DNA of 64,000 bases from Pseudomonas viridiflava (GCF_900601905.1 NZ_UWFA01000289.1:248001-312000), one strand, 5' to 3'; counted from the stretch's first letter, positions 7,958-17,620 are shown. Notes: generated from the sequence alone by a model not told the origin. Made by a program: numbers and translations.

Positions 7958-10912
7958 ATGGCTCGGGTGATCGGTACGGTACGACAGGTGGTCGGTGAGG
8001 TGTTCGCGGTTGCCAGCGATGGCACGCGACGGATGGTGATTGAGGGCGAGCGCCTGTTTGCTGGCGAGCAACTGGTGACGGGAGCGGGCGGTGCGATAGC
8101 CGTCAGTCTCAGCGCAGGGGGTGAGTTGACCCTCGGCAGAAGCAGCGGTCTGCAGCTGACCCCTGAACTGCTCACCCATCACGCTGCGCAGATCGTCACT
8201 GCCGACGAGCTGACCCCGACCCTTGCGGCACCGGTGGACGCCACGCAGGCGCAGCCGGTTGCCAGCCAAACGCTGGCTGCCGACGAACCTCCTGCCGCTG
8301 CAGACGGATCGCCACTGGGCGGCGGCCATTCGGCGATGCTGCTGACTGAAGTGGGCGGTGAAGTGACCCCGCAGATTGGCTTCGCGACCCAGGGCCTGAG
8401 CCGAGCGCCGGAGTTCCCGCAGGGGCGTATTGAAGGTTCACCAGATGCCTCGACTCGTGCGCCGTCAGTTCCCGTATCGCCGGGGACCGTGCCACCGCTT
8501 GTGGTGCTTCCACCCAGTGATCCTCCCGTAGAGCAGCCGCCCATCGAGCAGCCGCCTACAAATCCGCCAGTTGAGCCGCCCCTGCAACCGCCCGTCGAGC
8601 CTCCGGTGCAACCGCCGGTCGAGCCGCCGGTCGAGCCGCCGGTGGATCACGGCGTGCAGTTGTCCGACGCCGAACTGACCGTCAACGAAGCCCACCTGTC
8701 GTGCGGCTCGGCTTCTGATCCGGGCGCATTGACCCAGACCGGCACCTTCAGCGTCTCGGCGGAGGATGGCCTGCACAATCTCGTGGTAGGCGGATTGATG
8801 ATTATCGACGCGGGCGTGATAGCGGGTTTCCCGCAGAGTACGCAAACCCCGCTGGGTAATGTTTTCAGCGTCACCCACTACGATCCGGCCAGCGGGATGG
8901 TCAGTTACAGCTACACGCTGGTGGGTGCCACCGTCCATGCCGATGGCGACGGCACCAACCTGCAAGGTGAAACCCTAAACGTAACGGCTCGGGATATCGA
9001 CGGCGACGCCGCCAGCAGCACCGTGCAGATCACCATCATTGATGACGTGCCGGAGGCGACGAATATCGAGCTGACCCTTACCGGGGAACTCGCCTGCGAC
9101 GGTGTTTCGCCTGCCGTCACCTGGGGCAGCCTGCTGAACGGCGCTACGTTTGGCGCCGACGGTGGTTTTGTGCGTTCGATCTGCTTCAACGGCGCCACCT
9201 ACAGCTACGATCCGCAGGCCGGGCTGAGTGTCAGCGCAGGCGCGCCCGACCCGGTGTTTGATCCGCTGACCCACGTGCTCTTCGTCCGCGCAGATGATGG
9301 TTCATCGCTGGCGGTCAACATGCTTACCGGCGTGTTTGGCTATACCCCTTCGCCGGACCCGTCCAGCGTCCTGCTGACCGAAACCATTGGTTTTGTGATC
9401 AGCGACAACGACCATGACCTGGCTGGTGCCGATCTGATCATCCACGTGCCGCCCACGGTTGTAGAGCCTCAAGGGCCGATTGCGGTGGCCGATCATGTGA
9501 TCACTAACGTGCTTGCGCCAGTGATCGAAGTGCCCTCGGCCCTGCTGGTGGCCAACGATGTATCGGCCAATGGCGACTCATTGAGCGCCACGCCCACGGT
9601 TTTCCCTACCGGCTGGCAGGCCAGGGGCGAAGGGTTTGCCGAGGGATGCGTGAAAACCCTCGATTTCGCCGGGCATCAGAACACGCCTGGCAACCAATTG
9701 AACAATCTGCAGCGCAGCGACTTCGTCAACGCCGGCAACCTGACCGCGCTGGTGGTGCTCAACGGTTTTCTGGGTGCCAGTAATGCGGCGGCGGCCAACG
9801 CGCAGGATCTGTACAGCGTCAACCTCAAGGCAGGAGAAACCGTCAGCGTTGCATTCGGCAGTTCCAGCGACACCATTGGCGTCGCCTGGCAACTGGGCGA
9901 TGGTAATTTCCAGCTGATCGATAACAACGGGGGCTTTACTGCCAGCGAGGACGGGGTGTATCGCATTCTGCTGGTCAATCAGCCTGACGACGGCGAGGCG
10001 CACACTTCGGCGGATTATTCCCTGAGCCTGTCCATCGATTACAGCGCGGTGGATAACACGCCGACTTACGAGAGCGTGTACACGGTCAGCGATAATCAGG
10101 GCGGCAGCGACTCGGCGGCACTGACGATCAGCTATCAGGAAGGCTGCACCTTGCTCGGCACCACGGGCAACGACGTATTGCTGGGGGGCAGTGGTGACGA
10201 CAGCCTGCATGGCGGCGATGGTAACGATGTGCTCAGCGCTGGCGACGGAGACAACATTCTGTATGGGGATAACGGCAACGACCTGCTGTTCAGTGGTTCG
10301 GGCAACGAGGTTCTGGATGGCGGTGCGGGCAACAACACCGTGAGTTATGAGTTGGCGTCGTCGGGCGTGACGGTCAGTAATCTGCAGACTGATCCACAGG
10401 ATACCGGGGGTGCAGGCGTTGATACCCTCATCGATATTCAGAATCTGATTGGCTCGAACTTCGATGACCATCTCACAGGCGACTACGAAGCCAACGTGAT
10501 CAACGGCGGTTTGGGCAACGATTTACTGATCGGTGGCTTGGGCAATGACACGCTGACCGGTGGCGGCGGGAGCGACACGTTCACGTGGGTCGCCGGGGAT
10601 GTGGGCCGGGATCTGGTGACCGATTTCAGCCTGGGTGCCGACACTCTGGACCTGTCAAAGCTGTTGCAGGACCTGGGTGCAGGTGGGGATTCGCTGGATG
10701 ATCTGCTGCACTTCACAGTCAGCGGCAGCGGCGAGAGCCTGGTCTCGACCATCGACGTTGGCGCGTCCCAGACCATCGACCTGGCGGGCGTGGACCTGGC
10801 CAGCCAGTACGGCGTGACAGCCGGGGCGGGCGGGATGATTGCCGGCGGGGCGGATTCGGCAGCGATCATCAACGGGATGCTGGGGGACCATTCGATGCGC
10901 GCGGATGTCTGA
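7958..10912 (+). CDS. RTX adhesin with LapA-type retention module, type I secretion substrate
   Basis: This 984-residue protein is the likely cargo of the adjacent exporter. Residues 1-85 match the LapA-type retention module (VIGTVRQVVGEVFAVASDGT, then EGERLFAGEQLVTGAGGAI), which lodges in the outer-membrane pore and holds the adhesin on the cell. A linker (about 85-125) follows, where LapG would cut in LapA. Residues 180-230 form a Pro/Val/Glu repeat stalk. VCBS/Ig-like domains follow, including a DGDGTNLQGETLNVTARDID segment. Residues about 728-870 carry glycine-rich calcium-binding repeats (GGSGDDSLH, GGDGNDVLS, GGLGNDTLT), and the end is a type I C-terminal secretion signal (DTFTW, then DFSLGADTLDLS). 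It is small for this class and unusually has five cysteines. No LapD or LapG gene is in the window. Confidence 0.9.
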   Translation: MARVIGTVRQVVGEVFAVASDGTRRMVIEGERLFAGEQLVTGAGGAIAVSLSAGGELTLGRSSGLQLTPELLTHHAAQIVTADELTPTLAAPVDATQAQPVASQTLAADEPPAAADGSPLGGGHSAMLLTEVGGEVTPQIGFATQGLSRAPEFPQGRIEGSPDASTRAPSVPVSPGTVPPLVVLPPSDPPVEQPPIEQPPTNPPVEPPLQPPVEPPVQPPVEPPVEPPVDHGVQLSDAELTVNEAHLSCGSASDPGALTQTGTFSVSAEDGLHNLVVGGLMIIDAGVIAGFPQSTQTPLGNVFSVTHYDPASGMVSYSYTLVGATVHADGDGTNLQGETLNVTARDIDGDAASSTVQITIIDDVPEATNIELTLTGELACDGVSPAVTWGSLLNGATFGADGGFVRSICFNGATYSYDPQAGLSVSAGAPDPVFDPLTHVLFVRADDGSSLAVNMLTGVFGYTPSPDPSSVLLTETIGFVISDNDHDLAGADLIIHVPPTVVEPQGPIAVADHVITNVLAPVIEVPSALLVANDVSANGDSLSATPTVFPTGWQARGEGFAEGCVKTLDFAGHQNTPGNQLNNLQRSDFVNAGNLTALVVLNGFLGASNAAAANAQDLYSVNLKAGETVSVAFGSSSDTIGVAWQLGDGNFQLIDNNGGFTASEDGVYRILLVNQPDDGEAHTSADYSLSLSIDYSAVDNTPTYESVYTVSDNQGGSDSAALTISYQEGCTLLGTTGNDVLLGGSGDDSLHGGDGNDVLSAGDGDNILYGDNGNDLLFSGSGNEVLDGGAGNNTVSYELASSGVTVSNLQTDPQDTGGAGVDTLIDIQNLIGSNFDDHLTGDYEANVINGGLGNDLLIGGLGNDTLTGGGGSDTFTWVAGDVGRDLVTDFSLGADTLDLSKLLQDLGAGGDSLDDLLHFTVSGSGESLVSTIDVGASQTIDLAGVDLASQYGVTAGAGGMIAGGADSAAIINGMLGDHSMRADV

Positions 10913-10930
10913 TTGTTTCGCGCATAACCT

Positions 10931-11020
10931 TGTGGAAGCGAGGCTTGCCCGCGATAAGGCTGGACGCGGTTCACTCTAGAGTCGCGGTGTCATTATCGCG
11001 GGCAAGCCTCGCTCCTACAG
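10931..11020. repeat. REP palindrome pair, class A, between convergent genes
   Basis: Arms at 10931-10957 and 10993-11019 share the AGCGAGGCTTGCCCGCGATA core in inverted orientation, with one A/C mismatch near the outer end. The pair lies between the convergent adhesin and ybaN-like genes. This variant has GATAA at the loop side, unlike the GAA form at 856 and 2519. Confidence 0.87.
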
Positions 11021-11032
11021 ACAACTGGTTAA

Positions 11033-11431
11033 TCAACGCTTCAAGGTCTTCTGCCGCAAGATATAAATCGTCACCAGCGACGCAGTGATCAGCATGAACA
11101 CTCGCGCCCAGAGCAGCGGTACCAGATAGCAGGACAGGCCGATGCTGAACCACATCGTGACAATCGCGTAGACCTTGCCCTTGAGCGGGATGCCGTTGCC
11201 TTCCAGGTAGTCACGAATCCACGGCCCCAGCCGTTTGTGATTGACCAGCCAGTTGTAGAAGCGAGGGGAGCTGCGGGCAAAGCAGGCGGCGGCCAGTAGC
11301 AGAAAAGGCGTGGTGGGCAGAATCGGCAGAAAAATCCCGATCACACCCAGGGACACGCTCAACCAGCCAACACCTTGTAGTGCGAGGCGCACCAGCCGAT
11401 GGCGACTGGTACGCGGCGGATTCTGCGCCAT
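11033..11431 (-). CDS. YbaN/DUF454 family inner-membrane protein
   Basis: This 132-residue protein is predicted to sit in the inner membrane. Its N-terminal half has a hydrophobic block LGVIGIFLPILPTTPFLLLA followed by CFARSSPRFYNWL and GPWIRDY, which is the DUF454/YbaN signature. Two more hydrophobic helices follow. The function of the family is unknown. It lies 10 bases downstream of the yecA-like gene on the same strand, so the two are probably co-transcribed. Confidence 0.85.
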   Translation of the reverse strand: MAQNPPRTSRHRLVRLALQGVGWLSVSLGVIGIFLPILPTTPFLLLAAACFARSSPRFYNWLVNHKRLGPWIRDYLEGNGIPLKGKVYAIVTMWFSIGLSCYLVPLLWARVFMLITASLVTIYILRQKTLKR

Positions 11432-11441
11432 AGGCGCAGAC

Positions 11442-12029
11442 TCAGTGATGGCGAGGCTTGAGGATCGCCGGCTTTTCGTCCGGTGCCTGGCACAACAGGT
11501 ACAGCGCCGTCAGAGCTTCAGGAATCTGCACGATCATGTCGTCCATCAGGTTGGCGTCCTGGGCGATATCGGAGAACTCCGGCTGCTCGTCGAACAGGCC
11601 CGAACCGACCATGATTGGCAGCAGCATTTCGCTGACTTCTTCCTCGGCGGTTTCGAACCAGGCGCTTTCACGCAGGAAGACGCCTTCCATGAAGCCGATG
11701 CACCAGCCGCGCAGATCAGAGTCATCCGGCTCATCGCCCAGATCCAGATCGCATGGCAGTTCGAATTCTTCATCCGATGCCAGTTGGCGAGCAATGTGCG
11801 CCTGCAGCTGGATCAGCGTGCCTTCGATTTCTTCGCGCTGGGCATCATCGGCGTAGTGCGGCGGCTCGGAGAACAGCGCGTCGATCCACTCCCGCTCCGG
11901 CACGGTTTCGGCGCAAATGGAAAGGGCGGTCAGGTAGCCATGGGCGGCCACGTAGTCCAGTGCCTCGTCATGCAGCTCATCAGCATCGAGGAAGGCTTGC
12001 AGGCGGTTTAGTTGCTCAGCGAAGGACAT
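11442..12029 (-). CDS. YecA/UPF0149 family protein
   Basis: This acidic 195-residue protein belongs to the UPF0149 (YecA/YgfB) family: it has LHDEALDYVAAHGYLTAL near the N-terminus and a central DLRGWCIGFMEGVF helix. It lacks the C-terminal zinc-binding SEC-C tail found in some YecA proteins and ends with KPRHH. I place the start at ATG 12029 (MSFAEQLNRL), with AAGG upstream; the frame extends to 12104 without a better start. It is divergent from recQ. No biochemical role is certain for this subgroup. Confidence 0.82.
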   Translation of the reverse strand: MSFAEQLNRLQAFLDADELHDEALDYVAAHGYLTALSICAETVPEREWIDALFSEPPHYADDAQREEIEGTLIQLQAHIARQLASDEEFELPCDLDLGDEPDDSDLRGWCIGFMEGVFLRESAWFETAEEEVSEMLLPIMVGSGLFDEQPEFSDIAQDANLMDDMIVQIPEALTALYLLCQAPDEKPAILKPRHH

Positions 12030-12171
12030 TGACGGACTACCTTGGAAATAAACGATGCTGAATTCTAGGCCCTGAGCGCCTTGGGCGCCAGCGGCGTGGC
12101 CCATGCAATGCGTAGTGGGTTAAATTTTGACCGCTTATATCCATGCCGCCCTTTGCCTTTGAAGCCTCGGG

Positions 12172-12177
12172 TATACT
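12172..12177 (+). promoter_or_regulatory. candidate -10 element for recQ
   Basis: TATACT lies about 40 bases upstream of the recQ ATG. No good -35 is found at 16-18 bases, so this is a weak assignment. A leader of roughly 30 bases would carry the CTGGGG ribosome binding site. Confidence 0.35.
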
Positions 12178-12216
12178 GCCCGGCTTTGCAGTGCAGCAGG
12201 ACAATCTGGGGTTTTT

Positions 12217-14346
12217 ATGCTCGAACAGGCACAACGCGTACTTAAAGACATCTTCGGCTATGACAGCTTCCGTGGTCGCCAGGGTGCCATTATTGAACGT
12301 GTGGCCAGCGGCGGCGATGCCCTGGTTCTGATGCCCACTGGCGGCGGCAAGTCCTTGTGCTTTCAGGTACCCGGGCTGTTGCGTGACGGCCTGGCGGTGG
12401 TCGTATCGCCGTTGATCGCGCTGATGGACGACCAAGTCGCGACCCTTGAGGAGCTCGGTGTTTCGGCGGCGGCCCTGAATTCGACCCTGAGCGCCGACCA
12501 GCAGCGCGAGCTGGCCCACCGGATTCGTCTGGGGGAAATCAAAATGCTCTACCTGGCGCCCGAACGCCTGGTTCAGCCGCGCATGCTGTCCTTCCTGCAA
12601 AATCTGCAGATTGCCCTGTTCGCCATCGACGAAGCCCACTGCGTCTCGCAATGGGGTCATGATTTCCGTCCCGAATACCTGCAATTGGGGCAGTTGGCCG
12701 AACTGTTCCCGGATGTGCCGCGCATCGCCCTGACGGCTACCGCTGACAAACGTACCCGGGAAGAAATCGTCACGCGCCTGCATTTGCAGAACGCCGAGCG
12801 ATTCCTGTCCAGTTTTGACCGGCCGAATATTTTCTACCGCATCGTCCCCAAGGAGCAGCCGCGCAAGCAATTGCTGGCGTTCCTGTCCGAGCGGCGTAGC
12901 GATGCGGGCATCATCTATTGCCTGTCGCGCAAAAAAGTCGACGAAGTCGCGGCGTTTCTGTGCGAAAACGGCTATCCGGCGCTGCCGTACCACGCCGGGT
13001 TGCCCAGCGAGACCCGCGCCGCCAACCAGAAGCGCTTCCTCAACGAGGAAGGCCTGATCATGGTTGCCACCATCGCCTTCGGCATGGGTATCGACAAACC
13101 CAACGTGCGCTTCGTCGGGCATATGGACTTGCCCAAGTCGCTGGAAGCTTATTACCAGGAAACCGGGCGCGCCGGGCGCGATGGTCTGCCCGCCGATGCC
13201 TGGATGGCGTATGGCCTGCAAGACGTGCTGATGCTCAAGCAGATGCTGCAGAATTCCGAAGGCGATGAACGCCACAAGCGGCTGGAGCAGCACAAGCTCG
13301 ATGCCATGCTGGCGCTGTGCGAAGAAACCCGCTGCCGCCGTCAGACTTTGCTGGCCTATTTCGACGAAGACATGCCGCAGCCGTGCGGGCATTGCGACAA
13401 CTGTGTCGATGGTGTGCAGACCTGGGACGCCACCGAGCCTGCGCGACAGGCCTTGTCGGCGATCTATCGCACCGGCCAGCGTTACGGCGTCGGCCATCTG
13501 GTGGATGTGTTGCTAGGTAAAAACAATGAAAAGGTGCAGAGCTTCGGCCATCAGCATCTTTCCGTTTTCGGGGTCGGCAAAGACCGCTCCGAGGCTGACT
13601 GGCGCTCGCTGTTCCGCCAACTGGTGGCGCGCGGCCTGGCGGATATCGACCTGGAAGGCTACGGCGGTCTGCGCCTGAGCGATTCGTGTCGCCCGCTGTT
13701 GCGCGGCGAAGTGCGCCTTGAGTTGCGTCGCGACCTGAAACCGCAAACCACCTCCAAAAGCGGTTCCGGCAGCCCGGCCAGCCAACTGGTGCGTGGCGAA
13801 GAGCGCGAACAGTGGGAAGCCCTGCGTGCCTTGCGACGCAAGTTGGCCGAGGAGCATGGCGTGCCGCCTTACGTCATCTTTCCGGACTCGACGCTGCTGG
13901 AGATGCTGCGCAGCAAGCCCGACACGCTGTCGGACATGGCTGAGGTCAGCGGCGTCGGCGCTCGCAAACTGGAGCGTTACGGCCAGGCCTTCCTTGAAGT
14001 CCTTGGTGGCGCGGCAGAGGCGCCCAAAGTGGTGGCCGATGTCCGTCACGAACTGATCAGTCTGGCCCGTGCCGGCATGACCCCGATGCAGATATCCGGT
14101 CAGTTGCAATGCTCGGAAAAGAACGTCTACACCATGCTTGCAGAAGCCATCGGCAAACAGCAGCTGTCCCTGGAGCAGGCGCTGGATCTGCCTGAGGATC
14201 TGCTCAGCGAAATCCAGGATGCGTTCCTTGATGGTGAAGGCGAGCTGCCGCCGGTTACGGCCATCGCCGAACAGTTCACGGGCCGCGTGCCGGAAGGCGT
14301 GCTGTATTGCGTGCGCGCCGCGTTGCAGGCTGAGTTTGAGGTTTGA
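12217..14346 (+). CDS. recQ: ATP-dependent DNA helicase RecQ
   Basis: This 709-residue 3'-5' helicase acts in the RecF recombination pathway and at stalled forks. Features in order: motif [16 protein letters not shown] (about residue 45), motif [21 protein letters not shown], helicase C domain with [10 protein letters not shown], the zinc-binding RQC region (CRRQTLL, then CGHCDNC), an HRDC domain (about 525-605, with [17 protein letters not shown]), and a further C-terminal helix-turn-helix-like segment ([20 protein letters not shown]). The last part makes it longer than the 610-residue E. coli enzyme, as is usual in Pseudomonas. CTGGGG precedes the ATG. It is divergent from the yecA-like gene, with a REP pair downstream. 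Confidence 0.96.
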   Translation: MLEQAQRVLKDIFGYDSFRGRQGAIIERVASGGDALVLMPTGGGKSLCFQVPGLLRDGLAVVVSPLIALMDDQVATLEELGVSAAALNSTLSADQQRELAHRIRLGEIKMLYLAPERLVQPRMLSFLQNLQIALFAIDEAHCVSQWGHDFRPEYLQLGQLAELFPDVPRIALTATADKRTREEIVTRLHLQNAERFLSSFDRPNIFYRIVPKEQPRKQLLAFLSERRSDAGIIYCLSRKKVDEVAAFLCENGYPALPYHAGLPSETRAANQKRFLNEEGLIMVATIAFGMGIDKPNVRFVGHMDLPKSLEAYYQETGRAGRDGLPADAWMAYGLQDVLMLKQMLQNSEGDERHKRLEQHKLDAMLALCEETRCRRQTLLAYFDEDMPQPCGHCDNCVDGVQTWDATEPARQALSAIYRTGQRYGVGHLVDVLLGKNNEKVQSFGHQHLSVFGVGKDRSEADWRSLFRQLVARGLADIDLEGYGGLRLSDSCRPLLRGEVRLELRRDLKPQTTSKSGSGSPASQLVRGEEREQWEALRALRRKLAEEHGVPPYVIFPDSTLLEMLRSKPDTLSDMAEVSGVGARKLERYGQAFLEVLGGAAEAPKVVADVRHELISLARAGMTPMQISGQLQCSEKNVYTMLAEAIGKQQLSLEQALDLPEDLLSEIQDAFLDGEGELPPVTAIAEQFTGRVPEGVLYCVRAALQAEFEV

Positions 14347-14376
14347 TGGATTACGATATTGGGACCGGCGATGAAC

Positions 14377-14445
14377 CTGTGGGAGGCTTGCCCGCGATTT
14401 AACGTAAACCGCATTCAGCCTTATCGCGGGCAAACCTCCCTGCGA
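14377..14445. repeat. short REP-like inverted repeat, class A variant
   Basis: Arms CCTGTGGGAGGCTTGCCCGC (from 14377) and ATCGCGGGCAAACCTCCCTG (from 14424) flank about 23 bases. They lack the GAGC part of the full class A arm and look like a degenerate or shorter subtype. It lies just after recQ. Confidence 0.7.
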
Positions 14446-14547
14446 CAGAAAAGCGTCATTCCAACTCATAGGGTCACCAGGCCACACTTGCCTCACACCC
14501 AGCGCCATGCTTAGCTGGCTAATAATTAGTTTCGACGTGAGTTTGCT

Positions 14548-14982
14548 ATGCCAATGACTGATGAACACCGCTTCGGGATGCAGTTGGCGAATATGTCCCG
14601 TGGCTGGCGTGCAGAACTGGACAGGCGCCTGGCCGATCTGGGGCTTTCCCAGGCCCGTTGGCTGGTCTTGCTGCACCTGGCGCGTTTCGAAGAACCCCCC
14701 ACCCAGCGCGAACTGGCACAAAGTGTCGGGGTTGAAGGCCCGACCCTGGCGCGTCTGCTGGACAGCCTGGAAAACCAGGGGCTGGTGCAACGGCATGCCG
14801 TGGTGGAAGATCGTCGGGCGAAAAAAATCGTTTTGTGCGACAGCGCCCGGCCGTTGATTCAACAGATCGAGGCCATCGCCACGGCCTTGCGGGTCGAGTT
14901 GTTCGCCGGTATTGACGAAGAAGATCTGCGGATTTGCATGCGTGTTCACACGAGCATTCTGGCGAACCTTGAAAGATCCTGA
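14548..14982 (+). CDS. MarR/SlyA family transcriptional regulator
   Basis: This 144-residue winged-helix dimer belongs to the MarR family. The DNA-binding region is TQRELAQSVGVEGPTLARLL (recognition helix) followed by the wing LVQRHAVVEDRRAKKIVL with the conserved DRR. An N-terminal helix and the C-terminal helices form the dimer interface. It lies between recQ and a FimV-like gene, the same arrangement I recall from P. aeruginosa (PA3344, PA3341, PA3340). The ligand and targets cannot be told from sequence. Confidence 0.9.
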   Translation: MPMTDEHRFGMQLANMSRGWRAELDRRLADLGLSQARWLVLLHLARFEEPPTQRELAQSVGVEGPTLARLLDSLENQGLVQRHAVVEDRRAKKIVLCDSARPLIQQIEAIATALRVELFAGIDEEDLRICMRVHTSILANLERS

Positions 14983-15084
14983 GGCACAGGCTGCTCTTCT
15001 CGCTCATACTGGCAACTAGACATTGAAGTCCTCGCGTTACATTGAATTGCAGAGAAGCTTGCTTTGGATTCCATAAGGGTTGGT

Positions 15085-17271
15085 ATGCGCAACAGTTCTC
15101 GGGCGGCGACGCCAGCAGGGTTTGCCAGGACGGCTATTCGTCGTGGTTTGATGATTGCCGCGTTTTCCTCGGCATCCATGTTTTATGCGTCCATCGCCCA
15201 GGCATTGGGCATGGGTGATATCACCCTGCATTCGGCGCTCAATCAGCCGCTCAACGCCGAAATCGAACTGGTGGAGACAGCCGGTCTTGCGGCAGAAGAC
15301 ATCGTCGCGAAACTGGCCTCCCCGGAAGCCTTTGCGCGAGCCGGTGTGGATCGGCAGTTCTTCTTCAACGATTTGCGCTTTACCCCGGTGATTCAGGGCA
15401 ACCGTGGCGTGATTCGGGTCGTGTCGAGCAAGCCGGTCACTGAACCGTATCTGCAGTTTCTCGTTCAGTTGATCCGCCCCAATGGCGATCTGCAGCACGA
15501 ATACACCTTGTTGCTGGACCCGGCCACATCACCTCCCGGGCGTGCTGCTGTCAGTGGTCGCAGTCGCGATGCCGCCTCTCAGGATGCGCCGCAGTCGCGG
15601 ATGCCGGTTGCGCCCCCGACCGCGTCCCAGGGCAAGCGCTATGTCGTGGCCAGCGGCGATACGCTTAACTCCATCGCCCGCAGGGTCCAGGGCTCGGGCA
15701 GTAATGGCTCGGTGAGCAGACTGGCCGATGGCATCAAAGCCCTGAACCCGCAGGCTTTCGGGAATGGTGACGGCACGACCTTGCAGATAGGCCAGAGCCT
15801 GGCGCTGCCGGACGCGGCAGTTTTGCCGGTTGCCAGTCCTGCCCCTGCGACGGGTGCGCCAGCCTCGGCTGCCACACCGGCTGCGGCTGCATCACAAGGC
15901 GCCAGACAAGTGACGGCGTCGGCGATCGAAAACCAGGCGCTGAACCAGACCGTCGCCGATCTGCGCCTGCAGCTGCAAAGCATGCAGGAGCAGATGGAAG
16001 GGCGCGACAAACAGATTTCCGCCTTGCAAACCGCCCTGGCCGAGCGTGAGTCAGCGGTGCCCCAGCCTGTGCAACCGGCCGCCACCCCAGAAACCGCAGT
16101 GGCTGCTGCAGTGGTCGCTGCACCGTTAACACCAACGCCCGTCGCGCCGCCGCCTGCTGTCGAGCCTGAGGGCGATTCGATCCTCACTTCGCCACTGTTG
16201 CTGGGCGCTGTGGCGATACTGTTATTGCTGATTGGCCTGGCAATTTCGGTGCGCCGCAATCGTCAGAAGGAGCATCGGGCGGGCCCGGTTTCGTCCGATC
16301 CAGCCCTGATCAAACCTGCCCAGACCCCGGTCATCCCGGTCTACGAGGTGCCGGTTGCTCCACGCGCCAGCAAGCCGCTCAGCGCTCCGGTTGCGCCGCG
16401 TCCCGCCGCTTCGCGAACGGCCGGTGGCACCCCCGACGCACTGGATGGCGTAAGTATCTACATTGCCTACGGGCGCTATGCCGAAGCCATGGGGATTTTG
16501 CGTGAAGCGTTGATCAAGCAGCCAGAGCGGGCGGACATTCGCCTCAAGATGCTGGAGTTGCTGGGCGAGCAGAACGATTCCGCCGGATTTGCCCAGCAAG
16601 AGCGAGACGCGCTGGAAAACGGCGTTCCGGCCCAGCAGGTTCAAGACCTTCGATCGCGTTATCCCAAGCTCAGCCCTGCGAACCAGACCCCGGTTGATGC
16701 CCCTGTCATGGCCGCTGCGCTGATCCCGCCAGTGACCGTGGCGTTGGCGAGCAGCGTGGCTGAGGCCGAGGCGGCTCAGCTCGATGAAAGCGCCGCTGCA
16801 GCCTTGAATCCGGAACCTGCCGATGAGTTTCAACTGAATCTGGACAATCTCGCGCTGGATGCCGATTGGGATCTGGTGGATCCGTTCGACACGCCTGCAC
16901 CGTTACGCGCAAAGCCTGCCGTGGCGCCGGAGCCGGAAGAAGATCCGGACTTTGCTTCCAACCTCATCGAGTACCCGGAAATCCAGGAGATACCTGACGA
17001 CAGGTTCCTCAGCGATTTCGCCGACGAAGTGCCGATTGTCGAATCCAACAGCGATGCGCTGGACGATGCGTTTCTGGATGGCTTCATGGACGACTCGTCC
17101 GAGTTCGATCTACTGGACCTGGACGACGCGCCGTTGAGCAAGGTCAATCAGGCGCAAGTGCTGATCGACGAAGGCGACATCGACGGCGCACGGGCTTTGC
17201 TGCTGGAAGTGATAGACGAATCCGACGAAGAGCATCAACAAACCGCACGTGATCTGTTGGCGGGGCTGTGA
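15085..17271 (+). CDS. FimV-like inner-membrane LysM/TPR protein (first paralogue)
   Basis: This 728-residue protein resembles FimV, the polar hub for type IV pili and flagella. The N-terminus is a signal/anchor region ending in QALGMGDITLHSALNQPLNA, the FimV N-terminal signature. A periplasmic LysM domain follows (about 190-250, YVVASGDTLNSIARRVQ), then a coiled coil with LQSMQEQMEGRDKQIS, a membrane helix (about 375-392, PLLLGAVAILLLLIGLAI), a cytoplasmic TPR part (IYIAYGRYAEAMGILREAL) and the terminal FimV domain (QAQVLIDEGDIDGARALLLE). I chose ATG 1508​5 because AAGGG lies six bases upstream. It is shorter than the FimV encoded at 60422 and may act in parallel with it. FimV-like is certain; its cellular role is inferred. 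Confidence 0.9.
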   Translation: MRNSSRAATPAGFARTAIRRGLMIAAFSSASMFYASIAQALGMGDITLHSALNQPLNAEIELVETAGLAAEDIVAKLASPEAFARAGVDRQFFFNDLRFTPVIQGNRGVIRVVSSKPVTEPYLQFLVQLIRPNGDLQHEYTLLLDPATSPPGRAAVSGRSRDAASQDAPQSRMPVAPPTASQGKRYVVASGDTLNSIARRVQGSGSNGSVSRLADGIKALNPQAFGNGDGTTLQIGQSLALPDAAVLPVASPAPATGAPASAATPAAAASQGARQVTASAIENQALNQTVADLRLQLQSMQEQMEGRDKQISALQTALAERESAVPQPVQPAATPETAVAAAVVAAPLTPTPVAPPPAVEPEGDSILTSPLLLGAVAILLLLIGLAISVRRNRQKEHRAGPVSSDPALIKPAQTPVIPVYEVPVAPRASKPLSAPVAPRPAASRTAGGTPDALDGVSIYIAYGRYAEAMGILREALIKQPERADIRLKMLELLGEQNDSAGFAQQERDALENGVPAQQVQDLRSRYPKLSPANQTPVDAPVMAAALIPPVTVALASSVAEAEAAQLDESAAAALNPEPADEFQLNLDNLALDADWDLVDPFDTPAPLRAKPAVAPEPEEDPDFASNLIEYPEIQEIPDDRFLSDFADEVPIVESNSDALDDAFLDGFMDDSSEFDLLDLDDAPLSKVNQAQVLIDEGDIDGARALLLEVIDESDEEHQQTARDLLAGL

Positions 17272-17326
17272 TGCCGTAAAGTCCCATGCAGGCTGCACGG
17301 TTCAGCAGCTTCACCGAGTATCCCCC

Positions 17327-17620
17327 ATGACCAAACCCGAAATCATCATCACCTACTGCACCCAATGTCAGTGGCTGCTGCGTGCCGCATGGTTGGCGCA
17401 GGAGTTGCTCAGCACATTTTCCGATGATCTGGGCAAAGTCTCACTGCAGCCGGGCACTGGGGGCGTGTTCATCATCAGCTGTGATGGCGTGCAGATCTGG
17501 GAGCGCAAGGCTGACGGCGGCTTCCCGGAAGCCAAGATCCTCAAGCAGCGGGTTCGGGATCAGATTGATCCTCAGCGTGACCTCGGGCACAACGATAAGC
17601 GCGACGATCAAAGCGCTTAG
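17327..17620 (+). CDS. SelW/Rdx family thioredoxin-like protein
   Basis: This 97-residue protein is of the SelT/SelW/SelH (Rdx) family. It has a redox CxxC near the N-terminus (YCTQCQWLLRAAWLAQELL) and the conserved GTGGVFIISCDG and GGFPEAKILKQRVRD segments. The second cysteine replaces the selenocysteine or cysteine of relatives. A role in thiol redox chemistry is likely but unproven. ATG 17327 gives the family's usual length. Its end overlaps the convergent EamA gene by four bases. Confidence 0.87.
   Translation: MTKPEIIITYCTQCQWLLRAAWLAQELLSTFSDDLGKVSLQPGTGGVFIISCDGVQIWERKADGGFPEAKILKQRVRDQIDPQRDLGHNDKRDDQSA

Noticed and set aside
8518..8645. Direct repeats that might be a CRISPR-like array
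   Set aside because: The repeats encode the in-frame PPVEPPVQ stalk of the adhesin, so they are coding repeats without spacers.
12037..13497. 486-residue minus-strand frame opposite recQ
   Set aside because: Shadow of recQ, which has all helicase motifs.
13513..14949. 478-residue minus-strand frame across recQ and the MarR gene
   Set aside because: It spans two real genes and their spacer on the other strand and shows no recognisable domain.
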